Assembly (NCBI RefSeq): GCF_036324505.1 | Contig: NC_086368.1 | Coordinates: forward strand, 19,705,878-19,769,877 | Source of the DNA: Eleginops maclovinus | Lineage: Eukaryota > Chordata > Actinopteri > Perciformes > Eleginopidae | Length of the DNA: 64,000 nt | Direction of reading: 5' to 3' | Shown here: piece after piece, positions 36,855-48,400 of the stretch | Numbering within the stretch: position 1 is the stretch's first letter | How the letters are laid out: each line of letters begins with the position of its first letter | Program-made: the position numbers and the translations under genes | The notes under the pieces: model-generated | The model's database searches: none | Told to the model about the DNA's origin: nothing | Seen by the model: the letters and a program-made list of their open reading frames with translations, nothing else

Positions 36855-39800
36855 TTTAGCAGAGTTGTAGGCTGAAGTTAGTAACACATCAGCGTTCAGG
36901 AGAGGAGAGGATAGCTGCAGGGAAGAGGCGGGACAAGAGGAGCGTAGACCCGCCTGCTGAGGGGAGGTGGGAGGGCACACTTTCAGTGGGTTGGTTGTGC
37001 ATGTTTTTTAAATTTTTATTGAAAAACATTTTTAAACAATACATTGTGTTATTAGACCACACGTCTCCAGGTAATGTACCACAATATAAACAATTAGCTA
37101 GAAATAATAATTTAAAATAGTTCCATGACAGAAATAAGCATGAAGAGAGGAAAAAAAGACATTAGAACTGACACAAGGTGTTAATATAATCAGGTATTAA
37201 TACAATAGATTTGCCTAATTTAATGGTTTTATTATTAAATGTTTACTTTTTTATAGGATTTTATAGAAGTTTGAATAGATATTTTCAATGTAATGAAGTA
37301 TTAAGTTGTGACTTAAGTAACAAATAATGTTCTTACGGTTAAATATCTTTGCAAAATGTGTCTCAAGGTCTGAAAATCAGTAGTCAGCACAAATATGGTC
37401 CCATATACACATTACACAAACCATATAACTGCAGAACAAGCATTCGGCTTGAAGGTTGTGTTTTACTCATGGAGAATGTTAGTTTCATAAAACGTGTAAC
37501 GTCTCGCTCATATTTTTTACTTTCATTTCATACATTGTGCAATTCTGCACAGTGTAAACATTGGGTTCTCCAGATGTTGTCACAATAAATTCAAAACTAA
37601 TTGTCAAGTCAAGGTGACAGTCCTAAAGATAGGCTGTTATAAACCTTAAAAAATCACTGTATGGATAGAATCTTAATGTCATTGCACTATAAAACATTAA
37701 AACAAGAGTTTTCTAGAATAATGAGTCTAATTCAATAAGAAAGAATCAGTCTCAGATGTTCCAAGTTTGTGTGAACTTCGTATCAGGGTTCAGGCAGTTA
37801 ATGAAATCATGAGAAATAAAGACTAAACAGTGTAGGATGTGGATAAACCAATGAACCTCAAGATGTCACTGTAGCTGAATTGCAACAAAAGCAGACTTTA
37901 TGCTGAAACCTTAAGAGAAAACATCCCTGAAACGGTTTCTTTCATCTTTCAGAATGCCATAAAACCATCTTATGAGCAAAGAATAGAGATCAGGGTGTCA
38001 CAAAGCAGAACAAGCTGTTGCTAAGATATGATGTTTTTAAAATCCATTATGTTAAACATTTTGAAAACACTATTCTGTGTCTTATGTGCACGGCTTCTTC
38101 TGGTAAAGCCTAAAACTCACAGATCTATGTCTACAGATCAATTTCCTTAAATAACTGTGCATCATGATGTGAAGGAGGACATGACTTGGCCTATAGGAGC
38201 CCACATGCCTCACAGGAAGCCACTCATCCAGTGTTGGTGGGTGGGATGTGTAAAAACAGACCTGAGAAGCAGCTGGAGGATGTGTCAGGTCCGAGCGGCC
38301 GCTTCACTGAAATTATTTCATCTCAAATGTTAAAAGAAAAAGGTGTGCAGTATGCATGTAAGAATATTTTATTATGACAAAGCCGCAGTGAAGTAATCAA
38401 AATAGTAGAGGCTAGATCGTTATCTTCCTTGGCTTTATATTCAAATGATTTAATTGTTAAGAGCACTCAGTATTCAGAACACAAATCAAAAGGATCAGAT
38501 AAGAGTAGAGATGACAACCACATTGCTGCACCAACTTGATCATTAGAAAACATGGATAATGACACAATACAGTGGTCTGCATAAGAAAGGTTAACTGTGG
38601 TCATTTTAAACATCATACCCAAACTATGTTAAATACCAGGACAGGACTTAAATCCAAGAGACTAGTTTGCAAGTTTTTAATAGGTCTATACTCCATGGAG
38701 ACATCTACCTCCATATTGTTTTACATAGGGTTAATATTGGCCTGCTGCAGCCCAAGATTAGCAGCTCAACCTACCAAGAGAGGTTTACTGCCGTTTCATG
38801 AAGGTAACCATAGAAGTTAAATAAATCAACAATATCTCACTCTTCACACCTGGCTTGTCTCAGGTAATCAGTTTATTTTGTCGTAGCTGCTCACAGTCTA
38901 AATTTAAGAGCAGCAGATACAGAGATAACATTTCTGTCCTATATCCTATATATACATTGGCTGACTACAAAAACGTTGTAATGTCTATGCTAACCTGTTA
39001 GTGATGCGTATTTGCTTTGAAATATAATAATGTTTCTATGACACATGGGTTACTGGTATGGAGACACAGTTTTTCTATGTCAGTGTCCTTTTTTTAGAGA
39101 CTATTTATTTGTTTACCTTTCAATGGCCTGTCTATAGCCCCACACCAAAAAATGTGGCCACCCCTGAGTTAATGCATCATTTTATTTGACATGATATATA
39201 ATGATATATATCCTGAAGATAGAGGTTTGAAGGGGAATCAACCCAATAAAGTGTGTTTCTTACAATTCAATTATTCAATACAAGTTTAATGGGACAATAT
39301 ACAGCAAATGTTTACTTTAACATTACATACAAGGAATTTTCCTCTTGCAATTTCAGTGAAAATAAGTTGATTCTACTATAATATTCCTTTTAATTGTATT
39401 ATAATTAGAATCGGAGGATGAAACCCTCTTTATAAACACCGTCTCTCTCTCTGTATTACCTTGATGTTATTCTCATCTATAAAAAGTTTGTGGTTAGCTG
39501 CAGAAGCACACATCCTGCAATGTGCTAACAGTCCTTTGAAAAAAAAAAACGTCCTTCTCGAGCAACAGCACACCCAAATGATAAACATGCCACAGATGCT
39601 GCAGTCTCTTTCACATTTATAGTAGGGTAGGAGAGACATACAAAGAGAGCGGATCGTTCCTGGTTAAAGCTTCAATGCCATGACCAATTGCAATACAACG
39701 ACAAGTCTAAAGGGTAAGTCTTTATAGAGCACTAGAAACTATCATCTTAATTTGAATTGACGATGAGGTTGAAGCGAGAGTATCAGTTCATTTACCGGGA

Positions 39801-41279
39801 AAGAAAGCATTGAGACAATTAAAGCGTCTAAGTCAACATGATATATTTAGATGTTGTGGAGACTTGAGAGATCCCCATTATGTTGGAGTTTATTGAAAAT
39901 TTTACTTACATTTTCAAAATACGGCTTTGACTGGTAACACATTTTTACATGCTATTAGCAGTAAAGTATCTGATTAATCCACCACCACTGGTTTCACCTG
40001 AACAATTTTGTCTCATTACTTAATTATATTAAATAAACTAGAAGCAGATGCAAATTAAACAAATAACACTTAAACCGAAACAAATGAAAGGTAGCCATAA
40101 GGAATAATATCCTGCCAGGATGCTTTGCTTGGGATTTTAAATACCTAATGGATTTATATATTCTGTACATTAATTTTTGACATTTATTGATGTTTTGATT
40201 AGTTGATTTTAGTTATGTTATTTTTGGCTAGACTGACATGGTGAGTCTTTGTTTGTATGTCTGGGTTTTTTTAGACCCGGAGACATCAGTTATTTGCTTT
40301 GGCAGAAAATAAAACGTATCCTAAAATATTCAAAAATAACTATAAGGAACTGCAGGGATAACACGCTTGTAGATTTATAGGTCTTATGCAGGGCGGAAAA
40401 GCTACATTTGTGAAAATAAGTGCATAAACATTTTCATCAACTTCTTTATCTCTCATCAGAGTCCGAGATACTTTTGTGATGGAAAAAGTGATTGCAAGGG
40501 ACAAAAGGTTTTGAATGTGAATTTTCTTTTAAATGTTGTGGGAAGGATGAAGAAAGTGTACTGACAAGATATGCAGGATACGTTCAGTGAAATGTGAGTC
40601 TACTTGGGTACGTCGGACTGAAACAAAGGCCTGAAAATGATTTTTTTTTTAGATAGGAAATGCATCCAGTACATTTTGCTCAGCATGTCTTCCTGCAAAA
40701 GAAACCTACTGCATTGTGCAAAAACACGTTCACATGTGGAAGGGTGTCAGTAAAAACCACATATTCTGCAGCAGACGACTGAGCAGCAACATCCAATGCG
40801 GTGTGAATCTGTTGCTCAAGGGAACCACTTCTGTGTTATCTTTCTAACAAACCTTTTTCTCAGCTACCATTGCACTCTGTGTGACTAACCCAGCCATATA
40901 GGACTCAGGAAGAGATTTGTGAACAAGAAGTGCTCAGTTTGCAACATACCTGCCCATTGGTTTCACCACTACAGTTTTGAGGCTGTCTCCATGTTTGGTT
41001 TCCTCAAACAATTCAAATGTGGTTAGGATGGAAACTTAGGACATATAGAGACTGGTCACAGTTCAACTTTAAAAAGTAAAAATATTTGCACATCCATATT
41101 GTTGATTCTGGATTTTTCAATCTAATTTGATGATTTTTTAAATGAAGTAGCATAACTTTTTGGTGGAGAAAACAAATCCAACAAGCATATTCATGTTAGT
41201 AAAACCATGCTGGGAGTGTGTATTCAGTTCTTTTTTAATGATCCATTATAAATATTATTAATTTTCTCTGTTTCTCTAG
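36855..41279. other. Intergenic between divergent ssr1 and sit1
   Basis: Begins with the ssr1 promoter (GAGGCGGGACAAGAGGAG near 36927-36944, CT-rich). The rest is AT-rich with no convincing coding exon. A short repeat fragment lies at 39406-39432. The missing first exon of sit1 should lie near the right edge: an ATG near 41000 (MFGFLKQFKC) is followed by a weak donor that would join in frame, but this is a guess. Confidence 0.4.
39406..39432 (+). repeat. Short copy of the 59618 repeat
   Basis: TAGAATCGGAGGATGAAACC followed by CTCTTTA is identical to the start of the longer repeat at 59618. Similarity stops within a few bases after, so this is a truncated end fragment. Confidence 0.7.
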
Positions 41280-42284
41280 ACTGGACCTTAAGTTGTGTGC
41301 TGTGTCATTATCAGTCGCTGTTCTGGGTTATCAATGGGATGCTGGTCCTCTCACTAGCTTGCAATATTTTGTTCTGTGTGTCAAAATGTTGCTCAGGTAC
41401 AGTTATTTTATTAATTTCTAGTTTATAATCCAATGAAAGAAAATATATTTTCTGTATCTGATGGTGAATCTTTTTTTCATACTGCAACAGGAAAAGGATT
41501 ATGTAAACAAAGGACAAGAAGAAGGTATGTAGCCTAAATAAAAGGCAACATCATCTCCTCTATAATGGTTTGCATTGTCAAAAAGTGAATATATACTTTA
41601 AAAACAAAAACAAATATCCTTTTACTGTGTCCAAATTCAGACTGAGCGAAAGACAGATGGAAGATAATCCTATTTATGGAAATATTGGCTTCAACACGAC
41701 AAGTAAGTGCATTTCACACGTGTCTATTTCACTTCAATGCCTTCAACTGTGTCCTATCACAGTGTGATGTTGTTTTCTGCAGGCACAGCTTCGTTCACAG
41801 GAGTTGATCCCCAACAGTCTTCATCTTTAAGGGGCCAACATTGGGTCAATACTGACTTGCAGGTAGAGTGTTTGAGCTTGTTTTGAAAGGTAGAAGTCTT
41901 TGAGAAAGATGTACAAATGATTGTTGTCCGGACAGGTTTCTCTAGATCATATTACATACATTTGCCACACTATAAACCTATGAATATTATGTTTGGTGGT
42001 GACATAACATAATTGTGTTTTGCGTCTCCCTCCAGTCCAGAACTCAGGACTGCTATGCTAACCTGACCCTGAAGGCTCCCAGGCCACCGTCGGGCCGCAG
42101 CTCTCCACAGATACAGTACTCAGACGTAGTTCAGTTAGAGCAGCCCCCAGAGTCAGAGAAGGAAGATGAAGGCAACCCTGACTGCGTCTCCAATGTGTCT
42201 GATCTGTATGCCTCTGTGCAAAACCAACGCGCCAAAACCGTCAACACTGCAGACAGCGGAGAAGATTACGCCAACCATCTCTGA
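41280..42284 (+). CDS. sit1: SIT1, lymphocyte transmembrane adaptor (N-terminus not found)
   Basis: SIT1 is a disulfide-linked transmembrane adaptor of T and B cells that tunes antigen-receptor signalling by recruiting SHP2, Grb2 and Csk through phosphotyrosines. Readable exons: 41280-41396, 41491-41524, 41641-41702, 41783-41862, 42036-42284; phases agree and the stop is TGA at 42282-42284. The first exon encodes the membrane segment SLFWVINGMLVLSLACNILF followed by a cysteine/basic stop-transfer (SKCCSGKGLCKQRTRR). The tail then carries five tyrosine motifs in the order of human SIT1: NPIYGNI, DCYANL, IQYSDV (an ITIM), DLYASV and DYANHL. YxN motifs suit Grb2 binding. The 5' exon with start and any signal peptide is unresolved; a candidate MFGFLKQFKC segment near 41000 would join in frame. 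Overall identity is low, so naming rests on motif order, spacing and topology. Confidence 0.82.
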
Positions 42285-44768
42285 GCCGCCATCAATACTC
42301 TTTGTGCAGGCTGACCCACCACCACAGGAGGGCACTGTTTGATGTCTGTCACAGCCCTTCTGTGGTGAAGTAGTGCAGGTGTGGCTCAGGCACAATAATG
42401 AAATGTATCTAGTTTCCAACATTTTTGGACTTCCCTTGTTTTGGTTTTGATGAAGCATTTAATTGTAAATGTCCTAAATACTTATATTTTTTCAAAGCTA
42501 CAGCACAGTGGGATTTCTAATTGTATAGCCGGTATGGACATGAGAACCATGGATTATTAAAGATGTTTAAATGACTAAAATACTTTGCTGAGTAAAAATG
42601 TTCCTCACATGTCTATTTTTTCTCCACCCAAAATTGTAGCCTTAAGTTTTAGGTTTTCCATTCAAAACAGTTTTGATTATACAAATTCATGCTCATATGT
42701 ATATGTGAGACTGAGAGTTTCCCCCCTTCATGGGATGAATGTCAAAAAAGCCCACTAAATTATCTTGGTGAAGCTCAGATAACTGAACGTACCAAGATAA
42801 TAAGAGTGACCGTCTGATTACTGAGAAAGTGTTACACTGAAAATGTCAGCACCTTCTCCTTATTGGTATCCTTCCTGAATCTTGAAGGTATTTCAGGTCA
42901 CTTATTGCTTTCAACACATGAATTTCAAAAATATTGTTCTACATCCCTTCAGGCTTCTCAGAAAAAAACGACTTCTTGGGAAAAAATTATCTAAGTCTGT
43001 ACTTTGTATTTGTCATCATACATCTTATTTATGATGACTCACTTGAGAAAGGGATTGCATTTCCTCGTCTACTTTCCTCGTCTACTTCTTTTAATCACTA
43101 CTATTTGAAAAAGTGTGACATTTCTAAATCACTGCACAATATAATTCAGAATCATAACGATAATCAGGGATTTAGATCAGTCATGCAACACACATAATAC
43201 AATCACAATTTAATTCTTATAGAGAAAAAAGACAAACAATGACATTTTATGAAAAGTCTTAAAGTACAAAGACCTAAATCTTTCAACTGTTTCTACTAAT
43301 AAGGTGAAAGGATGATATGATTTTACAGTTACAGTTAAAAGTGATGTATGTGCTCATTTAGTACGCCCAATTATTACTTATCACTAGTATACATACATTT
43401 TCCATTAAAATAACTTTCACATAAACATTATGATGAAGTCAGCTTCAAAGTATATCAGCACTCTTGGAGTTACAAACGTTAAATAGAATGCATTTTACGT
43501 AGAAATTTGTTAGAACTTTGCTTTCCCAATGACCATGATTAGATAAGGAATATTAGATCAGTTAACACAACATATAGTGCTAATAGAGAAAATTCTTCAA
43601 GCTTTGTAACTAACGACATGATCTTTTTATGGACATAATGACGTTTTTATAAACTGAAACACATTAGTAAGGTCCAATAAGAAGCTAAAGTGTCTCACTA
43701 ATCTTTAGATACACTAAGTAGTAAATAAAAGACTTAATTGCTTACAGAGTAAATCAATAACCTTTCTGATAAAGGAAATACAGAATAGTTTATCAGCTTC
43801 GCTTTATCACCAGAAAGGTTGGCTTGAGACCTGTCATTATCAGGAGTTCATGAGTTGGTCATGTAACTATTTTAGTATTAGAGATAGTTGGGGGTTGTGA
43901 TATATCTTTTAAAAGGAACTGAGCAATAAAAAAAAAAGTATTGGAGACGGTAAAATACTGTCAATAACCTATTCTTACTCTTGCTGGCTTGTTAATGAAT
44001 CGAATGTTTCCTTTTTACAGTAGCATATATTCAGGTAAACCTCCAGATAAAACCTGTTAATTAATGCTTTTATATCTTAGCTCATTCGTTCTATATATGT
44101 GCTGTTACTGTACTGATGATGAGTAGATATCTCATGGGAGGTAATGAATTCAATCCCAACGGTTGAATGCTGAGTAAATTCTCGATTAAGAAGGAGATTC
44201 AATTGAATTCACAAAACAACATACGTTTTGTTGATACTCCTTTGACTGCACAATAAAAATATAATAAATGTGATATGAAACAAAGACAGATATCTTATCT
44301 AACCGATAGAGCTTACACACAAACAATAAGGAAAACAGATAAAAAGGAAGACATCTGTTTTTGCAAATGAACCCTTAAAGGATTATTCTCTAACTATACT
44401 TGTAGTCATGGTACACAGTTTATGGACTTCTCAACTGGGTCTAAAAATTAAAAGGCGATTTCAGATGTTACATTAAAATGTTGCATTATCAAATGTCATG
44501 TTTTATACTTTTCAATGTGTTTACTATCTTTCAAACACTCCTCTTTATGATCACTTATTTATGATATACAGTATTTTTGGTGTTATGTCACTGCTAACTT
44601 GCTTGTCATACTAAAGAGCAAAGCGATGCAGCAGTAAGCAGTGAGCTACCCTTAGTTATACATTTAAGATCAGATACAAATAAATTAAATGAGGCAGATA
44701 TTTACTCATGCTACAATGTTTAAAAAAAAAAGTATTACAAAAAAACATTGTTGACTTCCCTAAAACCG
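42285..44768. other. Intergenic between convergent sit1 and Rh gene
   Basis: Starts with the sit1 3' UTR; an ATTAAA at 42556-42561 is a possible poly(A) signal. The rest is AT-rich (many TTTA and AATA words) with no coding evidence. An imperfect hairpin lies at 43759-43820. Confidence 0.45.
43759..43820. other. Imperfect inverted repeat
   Basis: AACCTTTCTGATAAAG (43759-43774) pairs with CTTTATCACCAGAAAGGTT (43802-43820) except for a three-base bulge, with a loop of about 27 bases. It may be a decayed fold-back element. Confidence 0.5.
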
Positions 44769-44774
44769 TTTATT
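44769..44774 (-). terminator. Rh glycoprotein gene poly(A) signal
   Basis: TTTATT on the plus strand (AATAAA on the minus) about 205 bases past the stop. A second hexamer overlaps the stop codon itself (GAATAAATC) but is too early to be favoured. Confidence 0.45.
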
Positions 44775-44978
44775 TGAAAGGAAATATACAAAACAAATTA
44801 CATTACCGTACATATCTCCCCAGGTAATAACTGTTATATCTTAAACTTTTACTTGCCCTTTGCAATTTCATGAAAAAACTCAAATTTTCCCTACAACAGT
44901 AAACAGCCAAGTTCAATTCCAAACAAGTGTAATTTTCTACATTTTCACATAGTGACAAACATTTTAAAATGCAATGAT

Positions 44979-46538
44979 TTATTCTGACAGGTTCTTTGAG
45001 GCGACTTTGGTGTCCATAGAGCTCATTTTTAACTTTTCATCATAGCTTATGAGGGCCTGGTGTCCTCTGTCAAAGTCAGACGGCACGTCAAAAAAGAGCT
45101 CATCATCAAAGCAGTCCTTGTCGGATGGGGAAGCCATGAAGCGCAGCTTTAAGACCATACCAGTGAGCAGCCCACCGACAGCAGATGCTGCGATGGTGGC
45201 AAAAATAGCTGCCACCTGGTAGAGGGCTTGTTCCTGCGCAGTACGACCCAAGCCCGGCTTCAGCCCAGGAATCAGCTTCTGCAGCTCAAGGAGCTTTGGG
45301 TCTCCAACCGGAGGCGCACGATGGGTGAAGATCTGATACATGCTGGGCCCGTAGGTTTCCTCTGTAGCGAGGAGGATGGCACAGATCCCTGCTGTGGATG
45401 AAATGAGGCCAGTGAGTCCGTGCAGGTTGTGAATACCACACTGGTCTTGGATCCTCAGGCGTTGAGCCAAAAAGGGGGTCAGGTACCTGTATCCAAAGTA
45501 ACAGGCGGTGCAGCCCATGATGCCCAGGGCATAAGCGGCTACAGGGGAAATCATCATATCCACAGAAGCCCCAACAGTCACACCCCCTGCCAGAGTCACA
45601 TTCTGAATGTCCGCCATTGTGAGCTTGCCTTTCTTGTTGAACACTGCAGAGAGAGCAAAGGCAGTGATAGTGGATGAGCTCAGACCTATAAAAGTGTGGA
45701 GTACTGCTCTGTGTTGATCGTCACCCTTGAGGGTCAGAGCAGAGTTAAATGAAGGCCAGAACACCCAGAGGAACAAGGTCCCCATCACAGAGAGGATGTC
45801 GGATTGATAGCTGGTGATCTCATTTGAATGTCCCTTTTTCAGGCTCGGGCGGTACAGCACAAATGTCACACCTAGACCAAAGTAGCAGGCAAACAGGTGA
45901 ATAAGTATAGAGCCACCTGAATCAGTGATCCTTATGTACTTCAATACAGCCCACTCTGTCACAGAAAATATAGGGATTTCCAGCAGAGCCATAACCAGCA
46001 GCTGAACAGGACTTGTTTTCCCAATCACTGCTCCGAAAGAGATGAGCACAACAGCACAGGCAAACTCTGCATTCAGCAGGTTGATTACTCCCAGGTGAAT
46101 TTTACCATCATAGTAAAACTGGAAAAAACCTTGTATCACGATTGCCCACTGGATCGCAAATGTAGCTGTAAGAAAATTGAAGACCATTCCACTGAAGCCG
46201 TAAAATCTGAAGAAGGCGAGCAGACAGCCGAAGCCTACAAAGATCATCACTTGTACATCAGCAAAGTAGGGATAGTCTCGATACAAAGAATTCTCCATTG
46301 GGTTAGTCTCATTGTTCTGCAGCCTTGCATTGGCATTGTCATCATAAGTGACAAAAAGAGCAAAAAGAATGAGCATAACAACCTCAAACACCAGAACAAG
46401 CGCCGGCAGGCGCATTTTTAAACTTGTAGACGAATTCATGATCATGCACAGAGCAGTTGCTTCTCCAGCTGCAGAAACATCCCCTTTATACATCTTCTTA
46501 ATCAGATACCAGGGGCTAATGACATTGCCATAAACCAT
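44979..46538 (-). CDS. rhcg: Rh glycoprotein, Rhcg-type ammonia channel, intronless
   Basis: Rh glycoproteins are trimeric membrane channels for NH3/CO2; in fish gills Rhcg members excrete ammonia. The whole gene is one uninterrupted frame (519 codons from 46538) with about twelve hydrophobic helices. Family marks are present: the twin pore histidines in GGSILIHLFACYFG (His214) and CGIHNLHGLTG (His370), a glycosylation site NET in the first extracellular loop, FYGFSGMVFNFLTATFAIQW, and a C-terminal stretch CFDDELFFDVPSDFD like the Rhcg tail. Canonical Rh proteins start just before SLKMRLPALV, so the true start is probably the ATG at about 46437-46439 or 46443-46445; the 31-33 extra residues are likely leader. 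An acceptor-like TTTCTGCAG (minus) at 46469 would suit a spliced 5' UTR. Lack of introns, where Rh relatives have about ten, points to a retrocopy that stayed functional. Exact paralogue is uncertain. Confidence 0.88.
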   Translation of the reverse strand: MVYGNVISPWYLIKKMYKGDVSAAGEATALCMIMNSSTSLKMRLPALVLVFEVVMLILFALFVTYDDNANARLQNNETNPMENSLYRDYPYFADVQVMIFVGFGCLLAFFRFYGFSGMVFNFLTATFAIQWAIVIQGFFQFYYDGKIHLGVINLLNAEFACAVVLISFGAVIGKTSPVQLLVMALLEIPIFSVTEWAVLKYIRITDSGGSILIHLFACYFGLGVTFVLYRPSLKKGHSNEITSYQSDILSVMGTLFLWVFWPSFNSALTLKGDDQHRAVLHTFIGLSSSTITAFALSAVFNKKGKLTMADIQNVTLAGGVTVGASVDMMISPVAAYALGIMGCTACYFGYRYLTPFLAQRLRIQDQCGIHNLHGLTGLISSTAGICAILLATEETYGPSMYQIFTHRAPPVGDPKLLELQKLIPGLKPGLGRTAQEQALYQVAAIFATIAASAVGGLLTGMVLKLRFMASPSDKDCFDDELFFDVPSDFDRGHQALISYDEKLKMSSMDTKVASKNLSE

Positions 46539-47480
46539 TGATTAATATAAGTCACTGTGGCACTGTCTAAAGGTGAAGGATGATTTTTAAGAGCATGATA
46601 AGTAAATACAATGTCAAAGATTAACAAGGGCTGCAATTAAGGCTGCATTCTGACCTTTATCACTGTGCCGTGTGGCTGTTGTTTGATTTCAGGTTTATTC
46701 AAAATTACATTCTTTATTTTCCAATTTAATTTGCAAGCTCAAAATAGCAATTGTTTAAGCCTTAAATGATCAACTTACACTGACGACCAACGATGATGAC
46801 TTAAAGTTTTTGGCTCACGGAATGACATTTGATTAAAAATGCAAATTTACCAACAGCATAATGAAATTTAAGGTGAACTTTAAGCTCAGTTCACGTTTGT
46901 TCTTTGTATTAACTAAGTCAGAACAACACAGATGGCTGCTGCACAAAAGTCTATTTGGAGTTGCCTATAGTTTAGTTTTTTAAAATATATTTAAGATAGA
47001 TAAATAAGAATAATTTTAATATTTTTGTGTTTGTTGTTGTAATATTTATTTCGGCCAGCATAAATTGAAGTACACCACAACCCCCATGTTCCATGTTCAA
47101 ACTTACCTTAATCTAGCATTATTGCTTTCAATTGAATCTAGAACAAGGGGAAGTGCATACAAAAACAAACAAAACTAAAAACTAAAGGAAATGTAGAAAG
47201 ATCATGACAGCTGTAGAGAGGTTATAGCTTGAACATTTTGGTTTGGTATATTACCATTATGCTACATCGGTCCAGTGAGCTTACCTTCTCACTCCGGAAC
47301 AGTGGAGGCAGCAAAGAATCAAAAGAGAGACGAAGAAGCAGAAGAAGAAGCAGAAGTAGAAGCAGAAGTAGAAGCAGAAGAAGAAGAAGAAGAAGAAGAA
47401 GAAGAAAACAGAAGGAAAGGCGGACTCCCATGATGCATTGCACTGCCAACGTATGCAAACCAGGAACATGGCTACCGGTG
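46539..47480. other. Shared upstream region of the Rh gene and arfgap1
   Basis: The two genes are divergent and about 1 kb apart. A TTATATTAAT sequence (minus strand) lies just upstream of the first Rh ATG. No coding sequence is seen. A polypurine tract near 47332 separates the two sides. Confidence 0.4.
47332..47420 (+). repeat. Polypurine GAA/GCA tract
   Basis: A run of GAAGAAGCAGAAGAAGAAGC-type units ending in about ten GAA triplets, almost all purine on the plus strand. It lies roughly 100-200 bases before the arfgap1 leader exon. The long poly-Leu, poly-Phe and poly-Arg frames across it are artefacts of the repeat. Confidence 0.92.
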
Positions 47481-47631
47481 CTTAACAGCAGCAATCCATC
47501 GTTACAAAACACTTATGAGGGTCTGACACAGTCTGTCACAGTGTAATATTTGCTGGTTCTCCGCCACAGAAGAAAATCCTTCGTAGAGTTTCCAGCTGAG
47601 CCTCAGAAAACACCGTTGTTCATCCATCCAG
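47480..47631 (+). promoter_or_regulatory. arfgap1 promoter and noncoding first exon
   Basis: A good donor (CATCCAG|GTAACGATC) ends a likely leader exon at 47631. The next acceptor, TTTTCCAG, is at 50011 and the coding exon starts at 50012, eleven bases before the ATG. The start site is inferred to lie between about 47440 and 47560. Confidence 0.45.
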
Positions 47632-47910
47632 GTAACGATCAGTTGTCTCGGTCCACAGCTAACGTTAGCATCGTCGCTAGTTACCATACCAATCTATTAA
47701 AATGTAACCTTTTGGTGTGATGTCCACGTAGAACGAACATGGTAATCATGACATGGAATAAGTCACCGTTATATTGCTTTTACATTATAGTTGTATGTTG
47801 TTAAATATACACGAAGATGAACATCTGTTGTGTTTGCTAACGTAACCAGTCTAGGAGCGTTGACACGACTGCAGTTCTGTTCGGAAAGCTCACATAGTAT
47901 CATATGCAGA

Positions 47911-48400
47911 GGTGGAAGAATAAAGAAAAGATATTGCACTTAAGTACAAATAGAACTAACAGAGTGTAGGAATACTCTGTTACAAGTAAAAGTCCTTCGT
48001 TGCCAATGTTACTGAAGTAAAAGTACACAAATATTAGCATCAACATATACCCAAGTACTTGTTATGCAGATTGGCCCATTTTCTAATAATATATATATAT
48101 TTTGATTTATAATTGATGATGAATTAATGTGTTTATCACAACTGGTAAACGTGGAGCTCATTTGATTTACTTTGTATACTGCAGAGAGCTAGTGGATTTA
48201 CATATCATTAACCCATATCTGCAAAGAATTTATTGTATGAAATCATTATAGTGCAGTAAAAGTACTCAAACAACCTCTGAATTGTTGTTGGGTAGAAGTA
48301 CAAAGTCGCAAAAGATTACATACTATTATCTGAAAATCGTATTTAATTACCATACTTTAATACCAGTACATCTGCTGAGTTACTTTACACCACTAGAGGC
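47911..48400. repeat. Dispersed fish repeat in arfgap1 intron 1
   Basis: GAGGTGGAAGAATAAAGAAA, AATACTCTGTTACAAGTAAA and AGTCCTTCGTTGCCAATGTT, then many AAGTACA words, match from memory an abundant percomorph repeat. A degraded relative lies at 8425. Ends are approximate. Confidence 0.5.

Noticed and set aside
47222..47512. Open frames with long runs of leucine, phenylalanine or arginine
   Set aside because: They are translations of the GAA/GCA polypurine tract in different frames, with no other support.
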